Counted from the stretch's first letter, positions 16,509-25,325 are shown. The stretch: DNA of 64,000 bases from an uncultured Clostridia bacterium (GCA_934120045.1 CAKOTF010000003.1:131136-195135), one strand, 5' to 3'. A program made the numbers and translations. The notes: generated by a model not told the origin, from the sequence alone.

Positions 16509-17336
16509 ATGGGAATGAAACATTTCAAAGCCTATACACCTTCAAGAAGAAATATGGCTGTATCTACATATGAAGAAGTAACAAAAACTTCTCCTGAAAA
16601 ATCTTTATTAGAAAAGAAAAGAAAAAATGCAGGAAGAAACTCATATGGTAGAATAACAGTAAGACATCAAGGTGGAGGAAACAGACAAAAATATAGAAAA
16701 ATTGATTTTAAAAGATTAAAAGATGATATGGAAGCAACAGTAGTTGGAATCGAATATGATCCAAACAGAAGTGCAAACATAGCATTAGTAAAATATGAAG
16801 ATGGAACATTAAGTTACATCATAGCACCACAAGGATTAACAGATGGTGATAAAGTAGTATCAGGAGAAAATGTTGATATTAAAGCAGGAAACTGTTTACC
16901 AATAGCAAACATTCCAGTTGGTACATTAATTCACAATATCGAATTAAATCCAGGTCAAGGTGGAAAATTAGTAAGAGTTGCTGGACAAAGTGCTCAATTA
17001 ATGGCTAAAGAAGGAAAATATGCACATGTAAGATTACCTTCAGGAGAAATGAGATTAATATTAGCTAAATGTAGAGCAACAATCGGAGTTGTAGGAAATG
17101 CAGATCATGAAAACGTTAAATTAGGTAAAGCAGGAAAGACAAGACATTTAGGAATCAGACCATCTGTAAGAGGATCTGTAATGAACCCAGTAGATCACCC
17201 ACATGGTGGTGGTGAAGGTAGAGCTCCAGTTGGACATTCAGGACCAATGACACCTTGGGGTAAACCAGCATTAGGATATAAGACAAGAAATAAGAAAAAT
17301 AGAACAAACAAATTTATCGTAAAGAGAAGAAAATAG
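16509..17336 (+). CDS. rplB: 50S ribosomal protein L2
   Basis: 275-aa L2: MGMKHFKAYTPSRRNMAVST, GRITVRHQGGGNRQKYRKID, and the C-terminal peptidyl-transferase loop with the conserved histidine in NPVDHPHGGGEGRAPVG. The ATG at 16509 follows GAAAGGAA; the longer reading frame upstream (TTG at 16473) lacks a site. Confidence 0.97.
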   Translation: MGMKHFKAYTPSRRNMAVSTYEEVTKTSPEKSLLEKKRKNAGRNSYGRITVRHQGGGNRQKYRKIDFKRLKDDMEATVVGIEYDPNRSANIALVKYEDGTLSYIIAPQGLTDGDKVVSGENVDIKAGNCLPIANIPVGTLIHNIELNPGQGGKLVRVAGQSAQLMAKEGKYAHVRLPSGEMRLILAKCRATIGVVGNADHENVKLGKAGKTRHLGIRPSVRGSVMNPVDHPHGGGEGRAPVGHSGPMTPWGKPALGYKTRNKKNRTNKFIVKRRK

Positions 17337-17353
17337 AATAGGAGGAAAATCAT

Positions 17354-17623
17354 ATGTCAAGAAATAAAATGCCTTTCGTTGCTCCAGAATTATTAAAAAG
17401 AGTTGAAGCAATGAACGAAAGTGGAAACAAAGAAGTAATCAAGACATGGTCAAGAGCTTCAACAATATATCCACAAATGGTTGGACACACAATCGCTGTT
17501 CATGATGGTAGAAAACATGTACCAGTTTATATAACAGAAGAAATGATAGGTCATAAATTAGGTGAATTTGCTCCTACAAGAACATTTAAAGGTCATGCAG
17601 GAGAAAAAGCAACTACAAAATAA
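17354..17623 (+). CDS. rpsS: 30S ribosomal protein S19
   Basis: 89-aa S19 with TWSRASTIYPQMVGHTIAVHDGR and VYITEEMIGHKLGEFAPTRTF, which contacts the A-site finger in the 30S head. AGGAGGAAAATC site. Confidence 0.97.
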   Translation: MSRNKMPFVAPELLKRVEAMNESGNKEVIKTWSRASTIYPQMVGHTIAVHDGRKHVPVYITEEMIGHKLGEFAPTRTFKGHAGEKATTK

Positions 17624-17647
17624 ATATAAATTAAGGAGGGAATTGTA

Positions 17648-18001
17648 GTGGAAGAAACAGCAGTATTAGAAGCTAAAGCAACTTTAAAATATGCACGTAT
17701 TTCAGCTAGAAAAGTTAAAATAGTTGCAGATTTAATAAGAGGAAAAAATGTTGATGAAGCTTTAGCAATTGTAAAATTTACACCAAAAGCATCATCAGAA
17801 GTAATTGAAAAATTATTAAAATCAGCTATTGCAAATGCTGAAAACAATCATGGAATGAAACATGAAAAATTATATGTTGCTGAAATATTTGCAAACCAAG
17901 GTCCAACATTAAAGAGAATAAGACCAGCTGCAAAAGGATCAGCAGTTAGAATTAGAAAAAGAACAAGTCATATAACTATCGTAGTTAGAGAAGCAGAATA
18001 G
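17648..18001 (+). CDS. rplV: 50S ribosomal protein L22
   Basis: 117-aa L22 with a GTG start after AAGGAGGG. Core motifs: KYARISARKVKIVADLIRGK and the tunnel beta-hairpin RIRPAAKGSAVRIRKRTSHI. It lines the constriction of the peptide exit tunnel with L4. Confidence 0.96.
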   Translation: MEETAVLEAKATLKYARISARKVKIVADLIRGKNVDEALAIVKFTPKASSEVIEKLLKSAIANAENNHGMKHEKLYVAEIFANQGPTLKRIRPAAKGSAVRIRKRTSHITIVVREAE

Positions 18002-18020
18002 GAAAGGAGGATTCTAGAAA

Positions 18021-18677
18021 ATGGGACAAAAAGTACATCCAACAGGTGTGAGAGTTGGAATCATAAAAGATTGGAATGCTAAATGGTATGCAGATTCTAA
18101 GAATTTTGCAGATTACCTAGTAGAAGATCAAAAAATTCGTAAATTTTTAAAGAAAAAATTATATACAGCTGGAATTTCAAAAATTGAAATTGAAAGAACA
18201 GCAAAATTTGTTAAAGTTAATGTTTATGCAGCTAAACCAGGAATTATAATCGGAAAAGGTGGAGCTGGAGCAGAAAGCTTAAAAGCAGATGTAACAAAAT
18301 TAATCGGTAAAGATGTAAATATCAATATAGTTGAGGTAAAAGCAATATCAACAGATGCACAATTAGTTGCAGAAGATATAGCTAGCCAACTAGAAAGAAG
18401 AATTTCATTCAGAAAAGCCATGAAACAATGTATGCAAAAAGCTATGAAATCAGGAGCTTTAGGTATCAAAACAGCTGTATCTGGAAGATTAGGTGGAGCT
18501 GATATGGCAAGAACTGAATTCTATAAAGAGGGAACAGTTCCTCTACAAACTTTAAGAGCTGATATTGACTATGGATTTGCTGAAGCAGATACAACATACG
18601 GAAAAATCGGTGTTAAAGTATGGATTTATAAAGGTGAAGTTCTTCCAACTAAAAAAGTGGAAGGAGGAGACAAATAA
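18021..18677 (+). CDS. rpsC: 30S ribosomal protein S3
   Basis: 218-aa S3: MGQKVHPTGVRVGIIKDWNA, the KH motif around PGIIIGKGGAGAE and the C-terminal SGRLGGADMARTEF. It guards the mRNA entry channel. The stop overlaps the rplP start by one base. Confidence 0.97.
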   Translation: MGQKVHPTGVRVGIIKDWNAKWYADSKNFADYLVEDQKIRKFLKKKLYTAGISKIEIERTAKFVKVNVYAAKPGIIIGKGGAGAESLKADVTKLIGKDVNINIVEVKAISTDAQLVAEDIASQLERRISFRKAMKQCMQKAMKSGALGIKTAVSGRLGGADMARTEFYKEGTVPLQTLRADIDYGFAEADTTYGKIGVKVWIYKGEVLPTKKVEGGDK

Positions 18678-19123
18678 TGCCATTAATGCCAAAAAAATCT
18701 AAATTTAGAAAAATGCAAAAAGGTAGAAATAGAGGAAAAGCAACAAGAGGAAATAAAGTTACAGACGGAGAATACGGATTACAAGCAGTTGAAGCTGGAT
18801 TAATTAAGGGAAACCAAATTGAAGCAGCTCGTATTGCTATGACACGTTATACAAAAAGAGGTGGAAAAGTTTGGATTAAAATATTTCCAGACAAACCAAT
18901 AACACAAAAACCAGCTGGAACTCGTGGTGGTAAAGGTAAAGGTAATGTTGAATATTGGGTAGCTGTTGTAAAACCAGGAAGAGTTATGTTCGAAATGGCA
19001 GGAATTCCTGAAGAAACAGCTAGAGAAGCCTTGAGATTAGCTATGAACAAATTACCAATCAAATGTAAGTTCGTAGTAAAAGAAACTGAGAACAAGGTGG
19101 GTGATAGTGATGAAGATAAGTAA
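18677..19123 (+). CDS. rplP: 50S ribosomal protein L16
   Basis: 148-aa L16 (MPLMPKKSKFRKMQKGRNRG) with GLQAVEAGLIKGNQIEAARI and FPDKPITQKPAGTRGGKGKG. It helps seat A-site tRNA. Its last 14 nt overlap the rpmC start. An initiation codon two residues later (MPKK) is possible, but GGAGG lies before 18677. Confidence 0.96.
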   Translation: MPLMPKKSKFRKMQKGRNRGKATRGNKVTDGEYGLQAVEAGLIKGNQIEAARIAMTRYTKRGGKVWIKIFPDKPITQKPAGTRGGKGKGNVEYWVAVVKPGRVMFEMAGIPEETAREALRLAMNKLPIKCKFVVKETENKVGDSDEDK

Positions 19124-19313
19124 GATTAGAGAAATGTCTTCACCAGAATTAGAAAAAGAATTAGGTGAACTAAAATCAGAATTATTCAAATTAAAATTTA
19201 GTTTAGCTACACATGGATTAGATAACCCAATGAAAATCAAAGAGGTTAAAAAAGATATAGCTAAAATAAATACAGTATTAACAGAAAGAAAAATAGCAGA
19301 AGCTAAAGCATAA
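19110..19313 (+). CDS. rpmC: 50S ribosomal protein L29
   Basis: 67-aa two-helix L29 beginning MKISKIREMSSPELEKELGE and containing ELFKLKFSLATHGLDNP. Starts inside rplP (14-nt overlap, translational coupling). The ATG at 19110 is preferred to the GTG at 19101, given L29 N-termini. Confidence 0.95.
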   Translation: MKISKIREMSSPELEKELGELKSELFKLKFSLATHGLDNPMKIKEVKKDIAKINTVLTERKIAEAKA

Positions 19314-19344
19314 GTAAAATAGAAAGATAGGAGGAAAATGACCT

Positions 19345-19605
19345 ATGGAAGAAAGAAATCTTCGTAAAGTTATGGTTGGAACTGTTACATCTGACAAAAT
19401 GGATAAAACAGTAGTTGTTTCAGTAGCAACAAGTGTAAGCCATAAAACATATGGAAAAACAGTTAAAAGAACATATAAATTAAAAGCACATGATGAAAAC
19501 AATAGCTGTGAAATAGGAGATAAAGTAAAAGTAATGGAAACAAGACCACTTTCTAAAGATAAGAGATGGAGAGTAGTTGAGATTCTTGAAAAAGGAGGAA
19601 AATAA
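19345..19605 (+). CDS. rpsQ: 30S ribosomal protein S17
   Basis: 86-aa S17, an OB-fold rRNA-binding protein: MVGTVTSDKMDKTVVVSV, HKTYGKTVKRTYKLKAHDE and METRPLSKDKRWRVVEI. AGGAGGAAAATG site. Confidence 0.97.
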   Translation: MEERNLRKVMVGTVTSDKMDKTVVVSVATSVSHKTYGKTVKRTYKLKAHDENNSCEIGDKVKVMETRPLSKDKRWRVVEILEKGGK

Positions 19606-19608
19606 GTC

Positions 19609-19977
19609 ATGATACAACAACAAACAATATTAAAAGTTGCTGACAATACAGGTGCAAAAGAATTAATGTGTATCAGATGTATGGGTGGATCATATATGAA
19701 AACAGCTAACATCGGTGATGTTATAGTTGCCTCTGTTAAAACAGCAACACCAGGTGGCGTTGTTAAAAAAGGTGATGTAGTAAAAGCTGTTATAGTAAGA
19801 AGCAAAAAAGGTTTAAGAAGACCAGATGGTTCTTATGTTAAATTTGATGAAAATGCAGCAGTATTAATAAAAGATGACAAAACACCAAGAGGAACACGTA
19901 TATTTGGCCCAGTTGCAAGAGAATTAAGAGAAAAGGATTATATGAAAATATTATCATTAGCACCTGAGGTTCTATAA
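19609..19977 (+). CDS. rplN: 50S ribosomal protein L14
   Basis: 122-aa L14: MIQQQTILKVADNTGAKELM, GGVVKKGDVVKAVIVRSKKG and RIFGPVARELREKDYMKILS. Starts 3 nt after rpsQ with its ribosome binding site inside rpsQ. Confidence 0.97.
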   Translation: MIQQQTILKVADNTGAKELMCIRCMGGSYMKTANIGDVIVASVKTATPGGVVKKGDVVKAVIVRSKKGLRRPDGSYVKFDENAAVLIKDDKTPRGTRIFGPVARELREKDYMKILSLAPEVL

Positions 19978-19988
19978 GCTGTTGACGA

Positions 19989-20007
19989 AAATGTCTTGTA
20001 GACATTT
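19989..20007 (+). other. Intergenic hairpin between rplN and rplX
   Basis: A perfect 8-bp inverted repeat, AAATGTCT-TGT-AGACATTT, in the 71-nt gap. No T tail, so not an obvious terminator; it could be an RNA processing or stability element in the operon mRNA. Confidence 0.4.
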
Positions 20008-20048
20008 GAGTTAAGGTCGTATTATTAGAAAGAAGGAGGTTAAACTCA

Positions 20049-20357
20049 ATGAGAATAAAAAAAGGAGATACAGTCCTAGTTTTATCTGGAAATGATAAAG
20101 ATAAAAAAGGAGAAGTATTAGAAGTTATGCCTAAAGACTCAAAAGTAGTTGTAAAAGGTGTAAATGTAAGAAAAAAACACATCAAACCTAGAAAACAAGG
20201 TGAAGAGGGTGGAATAATCCCAGTTGAATGTGCTATCAATAGTTCAAAAGTTAATGTAGTATGTCCAAAATGCGGAAAAGCTACAAGAATTGAATATAAA
20301 GTAGAAGATGGAAAAAAAGTTCGTATTTGTAAAAAATGTGGAGCTATAATCAAATAG
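20049..20357 (+). CDS. rplX: 50S ribosomal protein L24
   Basis: 102-aa L24 with the N-terminal KOW motif (IKKGDTVLVLSGNDKDKKGEV) and HIKPRKQGEEGGIIPVECAI. Two CxxC pairs (CPKCGK and CKKCGA) suggest a bound zinc. Confidence 0.96.
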   Translation: MRIKKGDTVLVLSGNDKDKKGEVLEVMPKDSKVVVKGVNVRKKHIKPRKQGEEGGIIPVECAINSSKVNVVCPKCGKATRIEYKVEDGKKVRICKKCGAIIK

Positions 20358-20378
20358 TGAAAGGAGGAAACAAATAAA

Positions 20379-20918
20379 ATGGAAAAACTTAGAGAACAAT
20401 ATGAAAAAGAAGTTGTACCAGCTTTAATGAAAAAATTTCAATACAAATCTATAATGCAAGTTCCAAAGCTTGACAAAGTAGTTATAAATATAGGTTTAGG
20501 TGATACAAAAGAAAATCCTAAATCATTAGAAAATGCAATGAATGATTTAACACAAATCACAGGTCAAAGACCTATGATAACAAAAGCAAAGAAATCAATT
20601 GCTGCATTTAAGTTAAGAGAAGGAGCAAATGTTGGATGTAAAGTAACATTAAGATCAGACAAAATGTATGATTTTGTTTACAAATTATTCAATGTAGCAC
20701 TTCCAAGAGTAAGAGATTTTAGAGGTGTTTCTGCTGATTCTTTTGATGGAAGAGGAAACTACTCTATGGGTATTAAAGAACAATTAATATTCCCAGAAAT
20801 CGAATATGATAAAATTGATAGATTAAGAGGAATGGATATCATATTTGTAACAACTGCTGAAACAGACGAAGAGGCAAAAGAATTACTAACATTATTAGGA
20901 ATGCCTTTTAAAGCATAA
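20379..20918 (+). CDS. rplE: 50S ribosomal protein L5
   Basis: 179-aa L5: KLDKVVINIGLGDTKENPK, GQRPMITKAKKSIAAFKLRE and RDFRGVSADSFDGRGNYSMG. It binds 5S rRNA and contacts P-site tRNA. AAAGGAGGAAAC site. Confidence 0.97.
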   Translation: MEKLREQYEKEVVPALMKKFQYKSIMQVPKLDKVVINIGLGDTKENPKSLENAMNDLTQITGQRPMITKAKKSIAAFKLREGANVGCKVTLRSDKMYDFVYKLFNVALPRVRDFRGVSADSFDGRGNYSMGIKEQLIFPEIEYDKIDRLRGMDIIFVTTAETDEEAKELLTLLGMPFKA

Positions 20919-20940
20919 TTTTAAGGAGGAGTAAATAACA

Positions 20941-21126
20941 ATGGCTAAAAAATCATTGAAAGTAAAACAAGCTAGACCACAAAAATATGCAACAAGAGAA
21001 TATAACAGATGCAGAATTTGTGGAAGACCACATGCTTATATAAGAAAATATGGAATTTGCCGTGTATGTTTCAGAGAATTAGCACACAAGGGTGAAATTC
21101 CAGGTGTAAAAAAAGCAAGTTGGTAG
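20941..21126 (+). CDS. rpsN: 30S ribosomal protein S14, type Z
   Basis: 61-aa zinc-ribbon S14 (MAKKSLKVKQARPQKYATRE) with CRICGRPHAYIRKYGICRVC-type spacing of the two CxxC pairs; this short zinc form is typical of Gram-positive bacteria. AAGGAGGAG site. Confidence 0.97.
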   Translation: MAKKSLKVKQARPQKYATREYNRCRICGRPHAYIRKYGICRVCFRELAHKGEIPGVKKASW

Positions 21127-21128
21127 AA

Positions 21129-21166
21129 TGCTGAGGCTGTTTAGTCTTAAGCTAGTCACGGCATCA
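21129..21166 (+). other. Imperfect intergenic hairpin between rpsN and rpsH
   Basis: CTGA...TCAG ends with inner paired blocks (GC/GC, GT/AC, TAG/CTA) around a TCTTAAG-type loop in the 101-nt gap. Pairing is interrupted, so the structure is only suggestive. Confidence 0.3.
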
Positions 21167-21227
21167 GTATGTGAATGATAAACATTTACAACACATATAA
21201 AATAATAGAAAAAAGGAGGAAAGTAAA

Positions 21228-21626
21228 TTGAATACTACAGATCCAATAGCAGATATGTTAACAAGAATAAGAAATGCTAACAGTGCTAAACATAAAACAG
21301 TTGATGTACCAGCATCTAAAATGAAGACAGCAATAGCTGAAATCTTATTTAGAGAAGGTTATATCAAATCATTTGAAGTTATTAGTAATGAAAACCAAGG
21401 AATCATAAGAATAACTTTAAAATATGATGAAAAAGGTACAAGAGTAATCGATGGAATTAAGAGAATAAGTAAACCAGGATTAAGAGTATATGCAGGTAAA
21501 GAAGAATTACCAAAAGTACTTAATGGTTTAGGTATAGCAATAATTTCTACATCAAAAGGATTAAAAACAGATAAAGAAGCTAGAGAAGCAGGAATGGGTG
21601 GAGAAGTTTTAGCTTATGTTTGGTAA
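21228..21626 (+). CDS. rpsH: 30S ribosomal protein S8
   Basis: 132-aa S8 with NTTDPIADMLTRIRNANSAK and the C-terminal GIAIISTSKGLKTDKEAREA. It starts with TTG, clearly placed after AAAAGGAGGAAAG; no ATG is available near that point. S8 represses the spc operon in some bacteria. Confidence 0.96.
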   Translation: MNTTDPIADMLTRIRNANSAKHKTVDVPASKMKTAIAEILFREGYIKSFEVISNENQGIIRITLKYDEKGTRVIDGIKRISKPGLRVYAGKEELPKVLNGLGIAIISTSKGLKTDKEAREAGMGGEVLAYVW

Positions 21627-21725
21627 TTAATAATAATTATCAAAGGGAAAAATTAACCTAAATGCGAAAAAGTATAAACTAATTAACGTTAGGCGAACGC
21701 CCTACAAAAAAGGAGGAAAATAAAA

Positions 21726-22262
21726 ATGTCAAGAATAGGTAAAAAAGCTATTACAGTACCAGCTGGTGTTGAAGTAACTGTTAATGATCATAAAGTAACA
21801 GTAAAAGGACCAAAAGGTACATTAGAAAGGGAAATACATAAAAATATTTCTGTAACAGTTGAAAATAATGAAGTTAAAGTTACAAGACCAAATGACGAAG
21901 CTTTAAATAGAAGTTTACATGGATTAACAAGAACTTTAATTAATAATATGATTCATGGTGTTGAACATGAATTTACAAGAGAATTACAAATAAATGGTGT
22001 TGGTTACAGAGCTGCAAAACAAGGTGCAGACTTAAACTTAACATTAGGATATTCTCATCCAGTAATATTCAAAGCACCAGAAGGAATATCTTTTGATGTT
22101 CCAAATCCAAATACTATCATAGTAAAAGGAATTGATAAAGAATTAGTTGGTCAAACAGCAGCTGATATCAGAACAAAGAGACCACCAGAAGTATATAGAG
22201 GAAAAGGTATCAAATATGCTGAAGAAGTTATTAGACGTAAAGAAGGAAAAACAGGTAAATAA
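21726..22262 (+). CDS. rplF: 50S ribosomal protein L6
   Basis: 178-aa L6 (MSRIGKKAITVPAGVEVTVN) with the two duplicated domains and the end motif RRPPEVYRGKGIKYAEEVI-like (here KRPPEVYRGKGIKYAEEV). AAAGGAGGAAAA site. Confidence 0.97.
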   Translation: MSRIGKKAITVPAGVEVTVNDHKVTVKGPKGTLEREIHKNISVTVENNEVKVTRPNDEALNRSLHGLTRTLINNMIHGVEHEFTRELQINGVGYRAAKQGADLNLTLGYSHPVIFKAPEGISFDVPNPNTIIVKGIDKELVGQTAADIRTKRPPEVYRGKGIKYAEEVIRRKEGKTGK

Positions 22263-22278
22263 TAAATAAAAAGTTATA

Positions 22279-22298
22279 TTCCTTGAAGATATAAGGAA
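22279..22298 (+). other. Small hairpin overlapping the rplR ribosome binding site region
   Basis: TTCCTT (22279-22284) can pair with AAGGAA (22293-22298), which directly abuts the AAAGGAG site for rplR. Folding could partly hide the site; effect unproven. Confidence 0.3.
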
Positions 22299-22310
22299 AG
22301 GAGTTAGAAA

Positions 22311-22670
22311 ATGGTTAGTAAAACAAATAGACAATTAGAAAGAGCAAGAAGACATGCAAGAGTAAGAAATAAAATTTCTGGAACAGCAGAAAGACCAAGA
22401 TTATGCGTATTTAGAAGTAATACAAATATATATGCACAAATCATTGATGATGTTGCTGGAAATACAATAGTTTCTGCTTCAACATTAGATAAAGAAGTAA
22501 AAACAAAAAAATCAAATGTAGAAGCAGCTAAAGAAGTTGGAACTTTAATTGCTAAAAGAGCAGCTGATAAAAAAATAACAACAGTTGTATTTGATCGTAG
22601 TGGATACATTTACCATGGTGTTGTAAAATCATTAGCAGAAGCTGCAAGAGAAGGTGGACTTGAGTTCTAA
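22311..22670 (+). CDS. rplR: 50S ribosomal protein L18
   Basis: 119-aa L18: RARRHARVRNKISGTAERPRL, VFRSNTNIYAQIIDD and FDRSGYIYHGVVKSLAEAAR; binds 5S rRNA with L5. Confidence 0.97.
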   Translation: MVSKTNRQLERARRHARVRNKISGTAERPRLCVFRSNTNIYAQIIDDVAGNTIVSASTLDKEVKTKKSNVEAAKEVGTLIAKRAADKKITTVVFDRSGYIYHGVVKSLAEAAREGGLEF

Positions 22671-22738
22671 TTCTATAATATATATAAAGGTTTAAAGATA
22701 CATTAACCTAAACTAAAAAGGAGGGAAAAACAAAACCT

Positions 22739-23230
22739 ATGGAAGAAAACAAAATGCCAGAGTTAAAAGAAAAAGTAGTAGCTATAAACAGAGTAGCAAA
22801 AGTTGTAAAAGGTGGTAGAACATTCAGATTTAGTGCTGTTGTTATCGTAGGAGATGGAGCAGGACATGTAGGAATTGGAAATGGTAAAGCTGCTGAAGTA
22901 CCTGATGCTATTAAAAAAGCTATTCAAGAAGCAAAGAAAAATTTAATAGAAGTTCCTATCGTTGGAACAACAATACCTCATGAATTCATTGGAAAATTTG
23001 GTAGTGCCAAAGTTATCTTAAAACCAGCTGCTGTTGGTACAGGACTTATTACTGGAGGAAGTGTAAGACCAGTACTTGAACTTGCAGGATACAAAGATGT
23101 TCGTACAAAAGTTCTTGGAACAAACAATCCAAGAAATGTTGTATATGCAACACTTGAAGGTTTAAAAAACATGAGAACTATTGAACAAGTTGCTAAAAAG
23201 AGAAATAAAAAAGTAGAAGATATTTTATAA
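22739..23230 (+). CDS. rpsE: 30S ribosomal protein S5
   Basis: 163-aa S5: VVAINRVAKVVKGGRTFRFS, the double-stranded RNA-binding fold with GDGAGHVGIGNGKAAEVP, and AGYKDVRTKVLGTNNPRNVV. The ribosome binding site (AAGGAGGG) is rather far, about 14 nt, from the ATG. rpmD, the usual next gene, is missing. Confidence 0.97.
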   Translation: MEENKMPELKEKVVAINRVAKVVKGGRTFRFSAVVIVGDGAGHVGIGNGKAAEVPDAIKKAIQEAKKNLIEVPIVGTTIPHEFIGKFGSAKVILKPAAVGTGLITGGSVRPVLELAGYKDVRTKVLGTNNPRNVVYATLEGLKNMRTIEQVAKKRNKKVEDIL

Positions 23231-23242
23231 TTGTTGGTATGG

Positions 23243-23273
23243 CAAACTTGTTAGTTTGATTTTAACAAGTTTG
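23243..23273 (+). other. Perfect hairpin between rpsE and rplO
   Basis: An 11-bp perfect stem (CAAACTTGTTA with TAACAAGTTTG) and 9-nt loop sit in the 77-nt gap where rpmD (L30) normally lies. There is no T tail, so termination is unlikely. Confidence 0.5.
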
Positions 23274-23316
23274 ATTATAAATCAACACTAAAGTTAAAAA
23301 CAGGGAGGTGCAAAAA

Positions 23317-23751
23317 ATGAAGCTAGGAGAATTAAGACCAGCTGCTGAAAAAGTTGCAAGAAAGAGAGTTGGACGTGGAATTGGTTCTGGAACTGGAAAA
23401 ACATCAGGAAAAGGACATAAAGGACAAAAAGCAAGAAGTGGTGGAGGAGTAAGACGTGGATTTGAAGGTGGACAAACACCATTATATAGACGTTTACCAA
23501 AAAGAGGATTCACAAACATTCATGCTAACAACTACACAGAAGTAACATTAACAATGTTAAATAAATCTAAAGCTACAGATGTAACAGCAGAAAGCTTATT
23601 AGAAGAAGGAATAATAGGAAAAATAAATGATGGTATAGTAGTTTTAGCTACAGGTAAATTAGACAAAAAGCTTAATGTAAAAGCTGTAAGATTTACTGCT
23701 AAAGCAAAAGAAACAATAGAAGCCCTAGGCGGAAAGACAGAGGTGATTTAG
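23317..23751 (+). CDS. rplO: 50S ribosomal protein L15
   Basis: 144-aa L15: MKLGELRPAAEKVARKRVGR, then GIGSGTGKTSGKGHKGQKAR and FEGGQTPLYRRLPKRGF. The ATG at 23317 is right; the GTG at 23308 is part of GGGAGGTG. Ends directly at the secY start. Confidence 0.96.
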   Translation: MKLGELRPAAEKVARKRVGRGIGSGTGKTSGKGHKGQKARSGGGVRRGFEGGQTPLYRRLPKRGFTNIHANNYTEVTLTMLNKSKATDVTAESLLEEGIIGKINDGIVVLATGKLDKKLNVKAVRFTAKAKETIEALGGKTEVI

Positions 23752-25071
23752 TTGTTTAAAACGATAAAAAACGCTTTAAAAACACCAGATGTAAGAAAAA
23801 GATTATGGTACACTTTAGTATTAATAATATTATTCAGACTAGGATGTTATATAACTGTACCAGGAGTTAATACTATAGTATTAAATGAAGCTATGACTTC
23901 AAATAATGGTTTTGCAGGATTTATAGATATAATTTCAGGAGGAGCATTTTCTAGATTTTCAATTTTTGCTATGTCAATAAGTCCTTACATAACTTCATCA
24001 ATCGTTGTTCAATTATTGGCAATGGTAATACCTTCATTAGAAAGAATGGCTAAAGAAGGTGGAGAAGAAGGAAGAAAAGTAATGAATAGATTAACTAAAA
24101 TAATAACAATTATTTTAGCATTAATTGAAGCAATTGGAATCTATTTAGGATACAAATCTTCTGGAGTATTTATAAATGCAGGATGGTTAACTGGAATACT
24201 AGTTGTATCATCATTAGTTGCAGGAACATCTTTACTAATGTGGTTAGGAGAACAAATCACAAGTAAAGGAATTGGAAATGGAATATCAATAATAATCTTT
24301 ATAGGAATTATTTCAGGTCTTCCATCTGGAATAACAACTATTTGGAAAATGATATTCACAAGTACAGGATTTAGTACTACAGGATTAATTACAGCATTAG
24401 GAATTATAATTGGAGCATTATTGTTAGTTGCAGGAGTTGTATTTGTACAAGATGCTGAAAGAAGAGTTCCAGTGCAATATTCAAAGAAAGTAGTTGGAAG
24501 AAAAATGGTAGGAGCTCAAGGAACACATATTCCTTTGAAACTTGCTATGGCAGGTGTAATGCCAGTAATTTTCGCTTCATCATTTATGACATTTCCAGCA
24601 ATGATAATATCTATATTTGTAAAAGATGTATCAACATTAACAGGATTTTGGTCAGGGGTATATAAATTTTCTATTGCCACATCATCATCAAGTGTTGGAT
24701 GGGGATATTCATTAGCAAATGCAATAGTATATTTATTATTAATATTGGGATTCACATATTTTTATACTTATGCTACATTCAATCCAGCAGAAGTATCAAA
24801 CAATATTAAGAAAAATGGTGGATTCATTCCAGGAATAAGAGCTGGAAAACCAACAACAGATTATTTATCTTCAATAATATCAAAATTAACATTATTTGGA
24901 GGATTATTCTTGGCAGTAATTGCTATAATTCCAATGTTATTGAGATTTACAAACTTAAATGTTTCATTTGGTGGAACATCAATACTAATCGTTGTAGGTG
25001 TTGCTCTTGAAACAGTACAACAATTAGAATCTCAATTAGTAATGAGACATTATAAAGGTTTCTTGGAATAA
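23752..25071 (+). CDS. secY: Protein translocase subunit SecY
   Basis: 439-aa SecY with about ten membrane helices: early TLVLIILFRLGCYITVPGVN, the plug and pore region SGGAFSRFSIFAMSISPYIT, and the cytoplasmic loop AQGTHIPLKLAMAGVMPVIF. It uses a TTG start directly after the rplO stop, with GAGGTGA 6 nt upstream. Last gene of the operon here; adk, map, infA, rpmJ, rpsM, rpsK, rpoA and rplQ do not follow. Confidence 0.96.
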   Translation: MFKTIKNALKTPDVRKRLWYTLVLIILFRLGCYITVPGVNTIVLNEAMTSNNGFAGFIDIISGGAFSRFSIFAMSISPYITSSIVVQLLAMVIPSLERMAKEGGEEGRKVMNRLTKIITIILALIEAIGIYLGYKSSGVFINAGWLTGILVVSSLVAGTSLLMWLGEQITSKGIGNGISIIIFIGIISGLPSGITTIWKMIFTSTGFSTTGLITALGIIIGALLLVAGVVFVQDAERRVPVQYSKKVVGRKMVGAQGTHIPLKLAMAGVMPVIFASSFMTFPAMIISIFVKDVSTLTGFWSGVYKFSIATSSSSVGWGYSLANAIVYLLLILGFTYFYTYATFNPAEVSNNIKKNGGFIPGIRAGKPTTDYLSSIISKLTLFGGLFLAVIAIIPMLLRFTNLNVSFGGTSILIVVGVALETVQQLESQLVMRHYKGFLE

Positions 25072-25083
25072 AATAAAAGTAAA

Positions 25084-25111
25084 TGAGACGGAATAATTAA
25101 ATTCTGTCTCA
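25084..25111 (+). other. Hairpin after secY / before rpmF
   Basis: An 11-bp stem TGAGACGGAAT / ATTCTGTCTCA with one G-T pair and a 6-nt loop, 12 nt after secY. No T run follows, so it may be a weak terminator, an mRNA end stabiliser or a leader element of rpmF. Confidence 0.45.
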
Positions 25112-25139
25112 AGAGATATAAAATTTAGGAGGGATTAAG

Positions 25140-25325
25140 ATGGCACAACCAAAAAGAAGATGGTCAAAAGCTAGAACACACTCAAAAAGATCAACATGGA
25201 AAGTAGAAGCACCAAAATTTGCTACTTGCCCACATTGTCATGAACCAGTAATGCCACATAGAGTATGCCCAAATTGTGGATATTATGATGGAAAAGAAGT
25301 AGTTGCAAAAAAAGAAGAGAATTAG
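25140..25325 (+). CDS. rpmF: 50S ribosomal protein L32
   Basis: 61-aa L32 starting MAQPKRRWSKARTHSKRSTW, with the zinc ribbon CPHCHEP...CPNCGYY. Usually found beside yceD or plsX; here it follows secY. AGGAGGGA site. Confidence 0.96.
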   Translation: MAQPKRRWSKARTHSKRSTWKVEAPKFATCPHCHEPVMPHRVCPNCGYYDGKEVVAKKEEN

